Shown here: piece by piece, positions 54,601 through 64,000 of the stretch | Numbering within the stretch: position 1 is the stretch's first letter | Layout of the letters: each line of letters starts with the position of its first letter | Source of the DNA: Oscarella lobularis | Lineage: Eukaryota > Porifera > Homoscleromorpha > Homosclerophorida > Oscarellidae | Direction of reading: 5' to 3' | Assembly (NCBI RefSeq): GCF_947507565.1 | Contig: NC_089179.1 | Location: forward strand, 2,373,747-2,437,746 | Length of the DNA: 64,000 nt | Translations under genes and position numbers: made by a program | The notes under the pieces: model-generated | Told to the model about the DNA's origin: nothing | Seen by the model: only the letters and a program-made list of their open reading frames with translations | Databases searched by the model: none

Positions 54601-55073
54601 AACAGCTAACCTGGAATCGATTTGCCAACACCAGAGGTGGCCCGGGAAAAAACGTATCTTTAGACTTGTACATAGAACACCTAAACAATGAAACAAAACA
54701 TTATCTCAAAAAACTAGGCGCGAACCTAACGGATGCAAGTGCAATTAGGTGCAGCAGAGCAGCGGGTATTACCAGAGAGTTGATGATAAGCTTTGATAAA
54801 AACGCATCCTTGAAAGCTCCGTACGGACGTCATGCCAGACGAAATGATACAGACGATTTCAAAGACTTAATTACAGAGATCTTTACCAAAACCAAAGCAA
54901 CTGCAAAGATACCTGGAAGATGTCACACAGCATTCCCAAATTTTTCTAGTGACGTTCTTCACCGCTTTGATGTTTCCAAGTTCTGTTCGTGGATACGAAC
55001 TCGCAGTGCTAGATATGGCTACTCTACAGTAGTAAAGTTTACACTATACTTTTGTAGGCGAATAAGGACATAA
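51611..55073 (+). pseudogene. DUF6589-family protein, nearly full length
   Basis: Likely start at 51611 (MALSSPQKSPARSCRTCRQP). The N-terminal zinc-binding region pairs CRTC with LICYGCNKVV (about 51630-51800) and is followed by a coiled segment and a Ser/Pro-rich linker. After short introns near 52280-52340 and 52400-52575 come ETSGLISPELNTLKMSLEEF and, to 53384, YQIVGDNLDLEIKPQITTKS and HRRLVHWFNSMAI. A TAA at 53382-53384 interrupts an otherwise continuous frame (LHHDDDSA-type end, then MPIENLTTDFYLPNLSEHMS). Intron 53580-53632 leads to the main exon: VPLGLILKNENVANDMIEIM, FGGDQLTCERSRNSQL, EDWHACVNFLQIVF, RVCRLWKFLTLHYF, LDLYIEHLNNETKHYLKKLG. GGDQLT may hold a catalytic Asp. Function unknown; suspected transposase. 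The single stop suggests a young pseudogene. Confidence 0.8.
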
Positions 55074-55125
55074 GATCGAAGCCAGGATAAAACAGATTAT
55101 GGCGGGCAGACAAGTTTGTTAATAA

Positions 55126-55739
55126 AGCCTTGTTCACAGTAACGACGCTCGGCAAGCGGAGCGTCGAGCGTCAGCGTAGCGTCAACGAGCGTAGCGTTCA
55201 GCGTAGCGTAAGCTCGTTCACAGTACACTATTGGTCCACCGTTACTTATATAACGCGCTCTAAACAAAGAAATATTTTCTACTATTTCGATCCTGAAGAT
55301 GCCGTCAATTGATGAATCTCTCGTTGTTTTGATGCTTCTATGGACGATTTACCGTAGGCTCCGTCCAAAGCCCAGGCAATGTTGGGTTCGGCCTCGAAAT
55401 GCCTGCCGGAAGAAGCAGGGTGCCTATCACTGCTTGGTGAAGGAGCTGCGTATATGTGATAGGCAAGGCTTTTTTGCCTATTTGAGAATGTCGTCGACCA
55501 CGTTTGAAAAATTGCTGCAAATTGTAGGCCCTCGTTTAGTTCATGCAAGGGCTCATCGTAGTGCAACATATGAGCGTCCAGAAATATCTCCCCAGGAGAG
55601 ACTAGCGTTAACAATCAGATATTTAGCCACAGGCAATTCGCAATCATCAATGAGCTGTGAGTTTCACATGGGCAAATCAACCGTATCATGCATCGTTAAA
55701 GAAACTAATAGAAAACTTGCGACAACAACCGTATTCTAG
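55126..55739 (+). pseudogene. PIF/Harbinger element 5' end with transposase N-terminus
   Basis: The end AGCCTTGTTCACAGTAACGA follows TAA (55123-55125) and runs into CGACGCTCGGC/GAGCGTAGCGT repeats. An ORF at 55299-55739 then reads YLRMSSTTFEKLLQIVGPRL, ISPQERLALTIRYLATGNSQ and SSMSCEFHMGKSTVSCIVKE, the N-terminal helical region of HARBI1-like nucleases (FLRMxxxTFxxLL...SPxERLAxTLRFLATGxSxxxLSxxFRxGxSTVxxIV). The DDE domain that should follow is gone; a shifted frame (55657-55848) decays quickly. The shared terminus ties it to the MADF genes at 10261 and 41990. Confidence 0.75.
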
Positions 55740-55839
55740 TGATGCCTTCAGGATTCTATCTAAAATTAATATTAATTTACTGCCTGTAGTTTTTTTAGTT
55801 CACATCTACAAAACGTTCAGGGTAAGATCCAATTTCATG

Positions 55840-56106
55840 TTACTGTAAAGCCGCCATTAAAAGCCGCGGCTGTAGTCAATAGTAGCCGCAGAAAAAGTGT
55901 GGTTTCTGTTCGAGAGTGTGGGTCATATTTCTTTTAAAAACGTTTGCAGTGGTATCGGAGAGGCATTGCCTTATGCAAAAAGCAGTTTAGCGCCTTTTTC
56001 AAGTTAGTGCGCCGCTTTTCTTTTACGATAAAGAAAAATTTTCTGCGGCTTCTATTCGAGAGCGGCTTTTATTTAAGGGCGGCTTTTAATGGCGACTTTA
56101 CGGTAA
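55840..56106. mobile_element. MITE, ~267 bp
   Basis: TTACTGTAAAGCCGCCATTA at 55840 is matched in reverse complement at about 56080-56106 (TAATGGCGACTTTACGGTAA), and AAAAGCCGC extends the pairing inward. No coding potential. The target duplication is ambiguous (TTA or TA overlapping the ends). Confidence 0.7.
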
Positions 56107-56735
56107 TTAAAAGTGTGTGAATTGTTTTAATTCTCACCAGAAATTCCCGATTCGCAGCATGCGGAGCTGCAAAAAGAGAGTAAGTTTAAGCACCTTTATT
56201 TAGGCTGGATTAATCCTTTTCGTTCAAGTTACGTATTGAAAGTTTTAAAGGACTTAAGAAGAAAATCTAAATACCTATTTAAACGTTGACTTTTATTTCT
56301 CTAAAGAAGAATACCTGGAAGCCGCCTTAGAACGTATGTCGTTGTAATTCACGTCTTTGGTATATTTATTATCTCCTTTCAAATTATATTTAAATCTACA
56401 TTAGCTAGTTTGCTTTTCTACTTTTAAATTGTCTTGGACTATTTTTAAAATAATCTTGGGCATATTTAAAATTGTCTTAGACCATGTAAAATCGTCTTAT
56501 ACGATTTTTAAAATTGACTTGGACGATTGTGTTTGGCAGTGATATTATCGCAATTGGAGAGTTGCGACGTCATGCCAAAAATCTTGCCTAAATTTGACGA
56601 AATTGGTTGAATACCCGTACAACTCCGTCGAGAATGATGTTAAATTGTGTACGCAATTTTTTACATTTAGATTGAAGCATCCAGGACCGACCACGTTAAA
56701 CAAAATCTTCGGAGATTGCTCTAGGTACTATAGTG
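56107..56735. other. AT-rich, minor repeats
   Basis: 56410-56530 contains three or four degenerate copies of AAAATTGTCTTRGAC. Otherwise nothing recognised. Confidence 0.4.
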
Positions 56736-56739
56736 GCCA

Positions 56740-57340
56740 CAATCTAAAAGTAAATCCGTACTCGACGTCTCCGCGAGACCGAAGCCAAGCCGCCACCGGA
56801 CGGAGCAATTTCGTGAACACTCGCGGAGCGGAGCTGAGCCCGAAGTGCATACAGCGAAAGCGATACAGCTGGCCTTGAAAGGTGAATGCCAGGAAATTCC
56901 GGTGGTGCGGTGCCACTGCCACTGTAAAGTGTGCGTCCTTCAGGTCGATCGGCCAAGCAGTCGCCTTTCTGAAGAAGGTCCCGCACCAGATAGATTCCCT
57001 CCATCTTGAAGTGTTCGTACTGGATGAATCTGTTGAGAGGGCAGAGATTCGAATACTACCGGACGCCACTGCCCCCTTTCTTCGGGACCAGAAACAGGGC
57101 GCTCACAAAGCACACCGCCTGCGCAGTGATCGATTGCGCCTTTCTGGAGCATCGACTGCACTTCCGCTTGCGCCAGAGGTCGCTGTTCCGCGGACCACGC
57201 ATGCTCCTGCGGCAATTCTGCTGGTGCGGCGGGGACAGAAAGTCGAGAGATAGCCCCTCGACTGCCTCCAGAATCCAGCGATCTGTCGTGATCGACAGCC
57301 ACGTATTGAGGTAAAGAGGAAGACTTGCCGCAAACGGCGG
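56740..57340 (-). pseudogene. reverse-transcriptase fragment, DIRS-like
   Basis: Read on the minus strand from 57340 in shifting frames: LYLNTWLSITTDRWILEAVE, FFL-type SPPHQQ, EVQSMLQKGAIDH, FLVPKKGGSGVRPV, WRESIWCGTFFRKATAWPID, LKDAHFTVAVAPHHRNFLAF and TFQGQLYRFRCMHFGLSSAP followed by RVFTKLLRPVAAWLRSRG. This is the fingers/palm start of a DIRS-type RT (WRPVxxLxxLNxFI...DLKDAYFxVPI...LPFGLSSAPRVFTKLL). Homology ends before the YxDD box. At least three frameshifts. This is the only retroelement sequence I see in the window. Confidence 0.75.
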
Positions 57341-57619
57341 CTTGACGGGGATTACAACCGGAACAACAACAACTGACGACATGTTGATGGCATCTATTAG
57401 TTCTACTGGACCAGGAGACCGGGCTAGTCCTTCTGAGGAGCTGTTCCCCTCGTCGTTGCGACGTCGCGTTCGGGGCTCCGAACCTGGTTCGCCGCCGGGA
57501 GTAATGGCCCCGGCCGCTCTGCTGCGGAAAACGAAACCACCGTGCTCCGGCGAACGGCCTCTCCTGAGTCGGGGCACCACGAAAACCAGTCGATAATAAG
57601 GATGTGGAATGTTTTCAGT

Positions 57620-58030
57620 TTTGATTAGGAATTCGGCAAAGTTCAGATTGCTCTCAAGTCATCAGACATTTCCCTTGATCCAGCGCTTGTTGAATAACAA
57701 CCCAGAGCACTACAAAACGGCGCTGAAATTTTCAAACAAAGGAATTCTTAGCCCAATCGAAAGTTCGACTGTAATGGGAAAAAATCAAATCGACTTAGTC
57801 GACTATTCCAAGAAAGCTTGGATCGGCAGAGACGGTCATACGTAAAAGGTATGTCCTTTCTGTTATGACGTCTTCAGTCGAATGCTTTTTATTCGACTTT
57901 TGAAAGCTAAAACGGCTGTTTTTGTGGCTGACAACCTGAAAGAAATGTATTCATTCATAGGACGACCAAAAATCATACAAATGTGACAACGGCGGGAAAT
58001 TTCACGGAGGAGTTGAGAACTACTGTCGAC
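57620..58030 (+). pseudogene. integrase-core fragment, copy 2 (degraded)
   Basis: Reads LIQRLLNNNPEHYKTALKFS, then NQIDLVDYSKKAWIGRDGHT and a stop, then in shifted frames DVFSRMLFIRLLKAKTAVFV, LKEMYSFIGRPKIIQM and a stop at the second catalytic block. It is clearly homologous to the minus-strand copy at 49007-49643 but more decayed. Confidence 0.65.
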
Positions 58031-58189
58031 GTTGTCGCATTAATTAAAAGACACTATGTGAAGGATTGGGAGAAGCTCGATCAGGAAGTAAAAGATTTGG
58101 TGACATATTTTGTGAAAGACTTAAATGGTTTTCCAAGTGGGCTTGGTTTCAATTTTTTTGTAGCGATTATGGCAATGTACAGGTAGTCG

Positions 58190-59125
58190 TGAAATTTACT
58201 GTGAAAGATCGACGTCGTTTGAAACTAGGGTGCAAGAGAAAGTAAAATGTTCAGATTTTTTGCGCAAGTACTATTTTCTACATAAGATAAATTGAAAATG
58301 TTTGACCTTTATAACAGCATTAATTACAATATTTGACTTCCCGGTTTTTTAAAACAGAATTATTTGTAAAGAATTATTCAGAGCGAAATTTCTTTGCCTG
58401 AGCGATTGATAGATTGCGAGAGATGACATACACGCAGACGTCGCCTCCAACAAAACGGGACAACGACCAGAAAAACGTTAAAGACAAAAGCAAGCTGGCG
58501 AATACCTGAAAATAAGATACACATATGCAAAGAAACTCTAAACGTGAAATAAAAGCCTACCTTTACGAGGAATAGATTCGAATTTTACCATCCTAGTCTT
58601 CATTACAGCAAAGAGTAGCCTCGACGACAAAAATCGCCAAGCGAAGAGACGGCGACATTCGCGAAGAAATTTCTTTTCTTTCCCCAAACATTTCTTAGGG
58701 GGTTAGGGTTAGAGGATAGAGATAGGGTCAGGTGTTAGGGTATTTCTGTCTCTAAGTCTGATTCCAATTGCCACGAATAAACATATTTATTTGCACGGCC
58801 AATTTCAATCTCAGCGGGAAGAGGACTGCCAATCGCGTTTATCCGTCGACAAGCACGGGAATTGTGTTTTAGTCACTTCTCTTTTGAGATGTTATTAATT
58901 AAAATAGTTTTTGTGAAAGCCGCTGCAACAAGTGTGTTGTTGTACTTCACGTCTTTATTATGATGTAATTGTAACATTTTCCAAAGAATTGACTGAGATT
59001 AAACGAAACAAAAATGGTGTTGACGAGCTTTTTTGGGAGGTTCTGGAACAGGAAAAGGTGGCAGAGGAAAGAAGAGGAAAAGCTAAGCTGTCAATCCGGC
59101 AGTTTACAGAGCAGAGCCAATAAAT
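58190..59125. other. mostly unassigned
   Basis: 58695-58740 has a GGGTTAGGGTTAG stretch (two TTAGGG units plus degenerate copies). 58968-59123 is an open frame with a helical charged segment (LTEIKRNKNGVDELFWEVLE, QEKVAEERRGKAK) that resembles the C-terminal helix of Myb/SANT-like transposon proteins. This is too short to call. Confidence 0.35.
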
Positions 59126-59429
59126 GTCCTGATCTATACTCAAAAGAATTTAGGGCCATAAGCGCGCGCTAAGAATCCAGCCTGGACGACGCCATCTTGC
59201 CGATCTTTGTTCCCCTTACGTTGCGCCGCATCGCTTCCGATCGTCGCGCCGCTTTGCGAGCCTCTTCGTCGAACGTCCGACCGTGTTGTAGGCCGGTTCG
59301 CTTCTCCGAGGGGCCCTCGCGGGGATCGCCTACGAGCGTGTGGTTCGCTTCGCTGTCCCGTATGTTCTTTTCTTACTCGCACATACTGGCCTTCGCCCAA
59401 AGTACATAAATGCATAGTCAGTCAGTCAG

Positions 59430-60314
59430 TCGTACCGGCCTTCACAAAACACGCGCAGAACTTTAATTAGTAGTTAAACACATTTATATGCCCATCTTCG
59501 ACGGGTACGTACTCGACAGGTATTCGACGGGTACACGTGTTCGACAGGTACACGTGTTGGACGGGTACACGTATTCGACGGGTACACGTATTCGACGGGT
59601 ACACGTATTCGACGGGTACACGTATTCGACGGGTACACGTATTCGACGGGTACACGTGTTCGACGGGTACACGTGTTCGACGGGTACACGTGTTCGACGG
59701 GTACACGTGTTCGACGGCTACACGTATTCGACGGGTACACGTATTCGACGGGTACACGTATTCGACGGGTACGCGTAGCGGTGGTATCTGGACGTCTCGG
59801 GTACGGGGACCCAGGCCACGCCAGCAAACAGGTTCTCACTGCTGATGAGGTCAGGGGATAATACAAACAGGCGCAGGACTCTAATTAGTACAAGGACACA
59901 TTTATATACCCGTCGAAGACGGTACACGGCTACTCAGGAAGGCGATCAATATCAAACCAAACTGAATGTTGTTTGTTCCACAGTTCTGCTATAAACCTTA
60001 CACCTCCAGCAATTAGACAGAAGCATTTTTGGACTACCCTCTGAGTGACTGTGGCGAGCCGGGTGCGATCTGGGCCTCTTGGGGACGGGTCACGGATACC
60101 CAGGTCACACCAGCAGAAAGGTTCTCTCTGCTGATGTGGTGCAGGAATATTACGAAACACGCGCAGAGCTTTAATTAACACATTTATACACCCGTCTAAG
60201 ACACCTCCCCGTTGGTGTGGCCTGGGTAACGCCGAAACAAACGCATATCATCCCCCGACTTATTTACGTAAGACAACGCACTTATATACCCGTCGAAGAC
60301 GGGTACACAGCTAG
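59430..60314 (+). mobile_element. non-autonomous Helitron-like sequence with repeated terminal modules
   Basis: Ends at 60311-60314 in CTAG followed by T, preceded by hairpin TACCCGTC-GAA-GACGGGTA (60287-60305), a canonical Helitron 3' terminus. Related modules recur upstream: CACGCGCAGARCTTTAATTA followed by ACACATTTATA and a CCCGTC motif at about 59450-59510, 59870-59930 and 60150-60205. Each follows a block resembling CACCAGCARAxAGGTTCTC. It looks like nested or serially copied 3' ends. The 5' terminus is not identified with confidence. Confidence 0.6.
59495..59780. repeat. 17-bp minisatellite derived from the Helitron hairpin
   Basis: Roughly seventeen tandem copies of TTCGACGGGTACACGTA with TAT/TGT variants. 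The unit matches the right half of the Helitron 3' hairpin plus spacer (TCGAAGACGGGTACAC). All frames are open, which produces long spurious ORFs. Confidence 0.9.
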
Positions 60315-60319
60315 TTTTC

Positions 60320-61300
60320 AAAACGAAGACAGCAATAAAGTGAAGATGAGTCCGCCGCCACCACCTCCGCAGCACACGTAGCATTGAATCAAGAACCTGA
60401 TGAAGGTAGCAGCGGCCAGCCTTCGAGCAGATCTTCTGGACAAATAAGGAGTCTCTCGCGCCGAGCTCTCGAGCAATATCAGGTCACGAATAGAGTATTC
60501 TCCGAACCAGACACGGATGACGAAGAATGGGGGCTTTGAAAACTTCATATATTTCGGAACTTCAGAAAAAAAGATTAGTGTTATACGTTTCGTCTATAAA
60601 GGGATGACGTGATCTAAACGCAATAGAAAGTAGCCCAAAGTAAGTGACAAATTACATTTCAGGTGTTAGACGCGAGTTTAGAAAATTCAATTTTGTCACG
60701 GCTGCACTAAAATAACCGTCCCTTTTTGAACTTCCTGCCTTGCGCAAAGTATGCACACTTTCCTGCTCATGCGCACCGACCTTTTACATAGAAACAGGTA
60801 TGCTTTCAGATTGTACGAGAGCTTCCTTGAATGTGACTTTTTTTCGATGCGTTCGAGTAAAAATCTGGTCAGAGATCATGCCAAGAATCACATTTTCGCC
60901 AATAAGTCGGCTAAAAAATAGTATCTGCGAGAAAGGAAGACAAAAGTCAAAAAAGCATTGTAAAAGAACGTAGAAGCCGCTTCGAATGCTTCGATTAGGG
61001 AATGGGAGGGCACTCGAAATGCTTTCTAAACTGTGTCGGGCACCCTACCTTCAAGATCGCGACCAAATTCAGCGGTTCTTTCCACGGTCGTAAAAATACG
61101 AGACATTTCTGGGACACTAGCATCATTATACGTCGTTTTGAAGAGAAGTAAAGCAGAAAACGGGCAAACAATTTTGAATTCCAACGGTCTGTAACTAAAG
61201 CAATCATGCAGTTAATATATCTTTTCTCAATCTAAAAAGATGTATTCATCCATCAATAAAAATCTTCATTATTGTCACCAGTATTTGCTATGTTTTGAAA
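60320..61300. other. no recognisable gene
   Basis: Short ORFs only, no terminal repeats or arrays. Confidence 0.35.
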
Positions 61301-61307
61301 AGGTGGC

Positions 61308-62460
61308 CTATGCAATTGACCCCCATATGTTAGGGTAACGCTGACATCGGTTGCTCGAGTTCTCCAGAAACGCTTTCATGTCTTGACTTGCACTTTTGCA
61401 CCAAAGCCTATTCCAGAGCAAAACGAATGAGCTAGCACTTACGTCTCGTCCAGCACGACCCATTTCCTGTAAATATTGTTCAATAGATCTAGATCCTAGG
61501 TGAATAACAGTCCTTAATCCTCTAATATGTATTCCTAATCCTAGCGCTGTTGTAGCCAGTACGACTCTAATTGTTCCCTCTTTTGCTTGCGACGACTGCA
61601 GCACTTCGGCTTTTGTAGCGGCGGCTGTTGTCGGGTGAAACATGGCAAATAGTCGTGTAATAACGAGTTTTTCACAGTTTGGTGGCCAATAACCTTTCTC
61701 CTGCAAGCGCGATTGGACGAAGCTAAATAGGTTTGAACATACATCAATTGACTGACACTAAACAACAACCCTCGGGCACAGGTTTTGCTTCTCTTTCAGG
61801 AGAAGTAAGAGTGGAAGAAGGATTTTTAACGTCGTCATGCACTCTTCTCACGAAGAGACAAAGATTTTCTCTATCTGGGCTTTTGACAATGACAAGGGGA
61901 TCTTTCATTCTTAATGTATGAATTAATCGTGCTCGAGACTTACGACTGACTGTAGCTGACAAAGCCAATACATGTAGTGGGACGTTTCCCACGGATGCTT
62001 TTATTTTGCCGACCTGACCACGGTTGAAACGCATCGTCATGTCCATGGGACTCTCCAATACGAGATAATTGTCTTTTATATGTGATTTGCTATTATGCTC
62101 ACCAGTCAAGAACGGTATGGACTTCGTCAGGACGTGTGGCAGCTGAAAGTATGATGTCCACTTGTCATTACGTAGGGACTTCTCGGAGCTTCTGTAAACT
62201 ATTTTTACCTCACCCTTGAGGATGAGACTATCTTCTTTATCTGTGTAACCCACTCCCGCCGCCGAGGTCTAGGCCGTTTATTTGGTTGCGTATCAACATT
62301 TTTAGCGGACTCGCGACAATGACTAGAGGAAAATGATCCAGCTTGCTCCCGTGAAGAACCTCGAACACACACCGACGGATGAGATTGGAATATTAGCGAC
62401 TTAACGAATCCCGTCGGAAAGCAGCCAAACGTGTCACGGCCGCGATAAATCGACTCCACA
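61308..62460 (-). pseudogene. RecQ-like helicase pseudogene
   Basis: Minus-strand homology to the intact copy at 9287-7622 in order: ESIYRGRDTFGCFPTGFVKS (Walker A with the G before K as V), a scrambled region, ILKGEVKIVYRSSEKSLRND and KWTSYFQLPHV, a break where the DEVH box should be, then VPLHVLALSATVSRKSRARL (motif III), IVKSPDRENLCLFVRRVHDD, TRLFAMFHPTTAAATKAEVL, RVVLATTALGLGIHIRGLRT (motif V) and YLQEMGRAGRD (motif VI). Stops and frameshifts occur between blocks, and the zinc cluster is not found. It retains the block order of the intact gene, so it is a decayed paralogue, not a partial duplicate. Confidence 0.8.
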
Positions 62461-62464
62461 GATT

Positions 62465-63088
62465 CCCACCGCCAAAGCGATCTCTGGTCCAGGCCGGTAA
62501 ACTGTGCGAGTTCTACAGAGTTGTGACGCTTCTATTTGTAGTGGTGAGGAAGCTAGCTAACAGAAGCGCCGCCGCATGCCGCCATTAGTTATTGCCTACT
62601 GTTTCGCGTCCAAATGCTAATGCACAAATTTACCTTAGTCATTGCAAAGAGAAGCGCCGAGCTATTACAAACACAAACTGACACGAGGGCGACGCACGTT
62701 ACGTAATTAAGTCACATATATAGTCTCATCTAAATTTTTAAAAAAATGTTTGAAAACATTATAAAATGTATTGATTTTAGACGTACGGAGATGATGCTAC
62801 AGTCAAAAAAGAGCATTGCATTGGACATGTCCAAAAGAGGATGGGGAAAATCTCCGGACTGGTAGAAAAATGCAGAAAAGGCGAAGGCACCACTGGTAGA
62901 TGGCGGACGACCGGGACGAGCAGGAAGACTGACAGATGCTGTCATTGACTGACAGAGGCTGACATTGACAAGTAGTCAAAAAACCTTTATAATTTTGACC
63001 CTAAATTGATTTGACGAAGCATAGGCGGCAGAGAATGCGAGAAGACATCGTAGCAATTCTCTACCACATGTGCGCCGAAGCAGGGCCG
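62465..63088. other. no recognisable gene
   Basis: AT-rich stretch at 62700-62780, otherwise shadow ORFs. It lies between the RecQ pseudogene start and the 544-bp MITE. Confidence 0.35.
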
Positions 63089-63097
63089 GCGCGACGG

Positions 63098-63641
63098 TAG
63101 CCTCGGAGCCCCAGACCTTCTCTCGCGTGCTTTAGGGTGGGCGTGCCGGGCGCGAGAGAAGGTCTGGGCACGCTTCTCATGTAGGCCTGTCCCTTTGATC
63201 TCAAATTTGATTACGTTGCGCCCGCCTCTCACCACCGAAGCTCGACTTCTACGGGGATTCGTATCGATCTTCGATTGATCGGTAGTCCGATCGATCTCCA
63301 TCGATCGGTGTCCCTCGATCTTCGATCGATCTTCAATCGATCGGTAGTTCGATCAATCTCTATCGATCGGTGTCCCGATCGATATCGATCGATCGCGGTA
63401 GTGACTAAAAGTCCGATACATTTCCATCGATCGCTAGACTACGGGACGGTATGAAACCCGGATAGCCGTAATTCGTTTTTGGACTCGCCGCTGATAGGGC
63501 ACCCGAATCGGGTGCTCGTTCTCTGATTGGTCAATTAAGATCAAAGGAACAGGCCTACATGAGAAGAGTGCCCAGACCTTCTTTCGCGCCCGGCACGCCC
63601 ACCCTAAAGCACGCGAGAGAAGGTCTGGGACTCCGAGGCTA
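63098..63641. mobile_element. 544-bp MITE with ~100-bp hairpin-bearing TIRs and 9-bp TSD
   Basis: The left end starts TAGCCTCGGAGCCCCAGACC. The right end (complement from 63641) starts TAGCCTCGGAGTCCCAGACC, and the two match for about 100 bp, through TGTAGGCCTGT and CCTTTGATC. Within each repeat, CCCAGACCTTCTCTCGCG pairs with CGCGAGAGAAGGTCTGGG (63110-63169), so each terminus folds into a hairpin. Flanks GCGCGACGG at 63089-63097 and 63642-63650 are a perfect 9-bp duplication. The terminus matches the sequence at 9440-9497 next to the RecQ-like gene. A 9-bp duplication with long TIRs suggests a Mutator-type relation, but no transposase is inside. Confidence 0.85.
63260..63430. repeat. GATCGAT-rich repeat inside the MITE
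   Basis: Many copies of TCGATCGGT, ATCGATCTTC and CGATCGATA in both orientations, forming short direct and inverted repeats of about 30-50 bp. Confidence 0.7.
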
Positions 63642-63650
63642 GCGCGACGG

Positions 63651-64000
63651 GTCCGGCAGGTCCGGCAGCTGCCGGACCAACATTTTGTAAAGCCAAAAAA
63701 AATGATATTGACGTTAGGCAGTCTGGCCGTAGCTATATCACGTTTAGCGGATTAGTGTACATATCCTAGGCGCCTTAGCGCACAACGTCGTCTAACATGG
63801 CTGCCACTGAGTCCTCTACGGATTCTAGCCGGATTCCGCCGATCTTTCACCCTGGAACTTCGTTTGTTTTTCCGAAGCGTTCGTTTGGATTCGGAGCAAA
63901 CATCGTGAAGAGAAGCTTTCGTTCCAACTGGTGCGAAGACTTTTCCTGACCTGGCTTCATTATAACATCCGCCTTGACGCGGCACTCTGTCACGTCTGCA
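63651..64000. other. no recognisable feature
   Basis: A minus-strand ORF (63985-63752) is rich in Arg and Lys with no family motif. The sequence GGTCCGGCAGGTCCGGCAG at 63650-63669 is a small direct repeat. Confidence 0.3.

Noticed and set aside
58695-58740. Telomere repeat (TTAGGG)n
   Set aside because: Only about two units with degenerate neighbours; insufficient for an interstitial telomere.
59467-59866. Several 60-130-residue ORFs with TRRIRVPVEYVYPSN-like repeats
   Set aside because: Translations of the 17-bp Helitron-derived minisatellite; frames stay open because the unit lacks stops.
59131-60314. TCTATACT at 59131, preceded by A, as the 5' end of the Helitron
   Set aside because: It fits the A|TC rule, but such a short motif is common and nothing else supports it.
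1-64000. CRISPR arrays, tRNA/rRNA genes, bacterial operons
   Set aside because: No spaced direct repeats, no tRNA cloverleaf or rRNA core sequences noticed; introns and protein families are eukaryotic.

Overview
The window looks like animal (metazoan) nuclear DNA, most plausibly from a non-bilaterian such as a sponge. That is an inference from content: short GT-AG introns, HECT ligases with a C2HC finger, DUF6589-type proteins, RAG1-N-terminus-like proteins, HIRAN-like fragments and RecQ-like helicase copies. It has no operons and no tRNA or rRNA. The only piece that looks like an ordinary host gene is a small broken protein-kinase fragment near the left edge. Nearly everything else is DNA transposons, many inserted into one another and mostly broken.

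Layout. 0-10.5 kb: a MITE, a 17-bp minisatellite, a kinase fragment, a hAT remnant, a DUF6589 gene split by a complete 3.9-kb transposon (element A: 28-bp inverted repeats, perfect 8-bp target duplication, multi-exon gene ending in a RING-like domain), an intact RecQ-like helicase, and a MADF gene of a PIF/Harbinger element. 10.5-18.4 kb: a P-like remnant, a Mutator-domain remnant, a MULE/SWIM transposase followed in the same direction by an OTU domain, a pogo/Tigger copy inside that unit, and a HIRAN-like fragment. 19.3-30.6 kb: a DUF6589 fragment cut by a Helitron 3' end, an integrase-core (rve) transposase, a complete 4.5-kb P-like element (perfect 8-bp duplication, transposase plus a second ORF), and a HECT ligase gene carrying a short P-like element. 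30.9-36.7 kb: a RAG1-N-terminus-like protein with a RING finger and DDE-like core, a RecQ fragment, and a second, 3'-truncated copy of element A. 38-50 kb: tandem repeats, an unnamed DDE-like transposase, a second MADF/Harbinger unit, a hAT fragment and an integrase-core fragment. 50-58 kb: a RecQ fragment, a hairpin terminus, a nearly full DUF6589 gene, a Harbinger transposase start, a MITE, a DIRS-like reverse transcriptase and a second integrase-core fragment. 59-64 kb: a minisatellite built from a Helitron 3' hairpin, a RecQ pseudogene, and a 544-bp MITE with long hairpin-bearing inverted repeats and a perfect 9-bp target duplication.

The best candidates for something undescribed are: (1) element A, whose transposase family I cannot name; (2) RecQ-like genes repeatedly next to hairpin termini that match the 544-bp MITE and next to DUF6589 genes, suggesting a helicase-bearing element; (3) the RAG1-N-terminus-like protein. 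All calls come from reading translations and repeats by eye; no database search was run.
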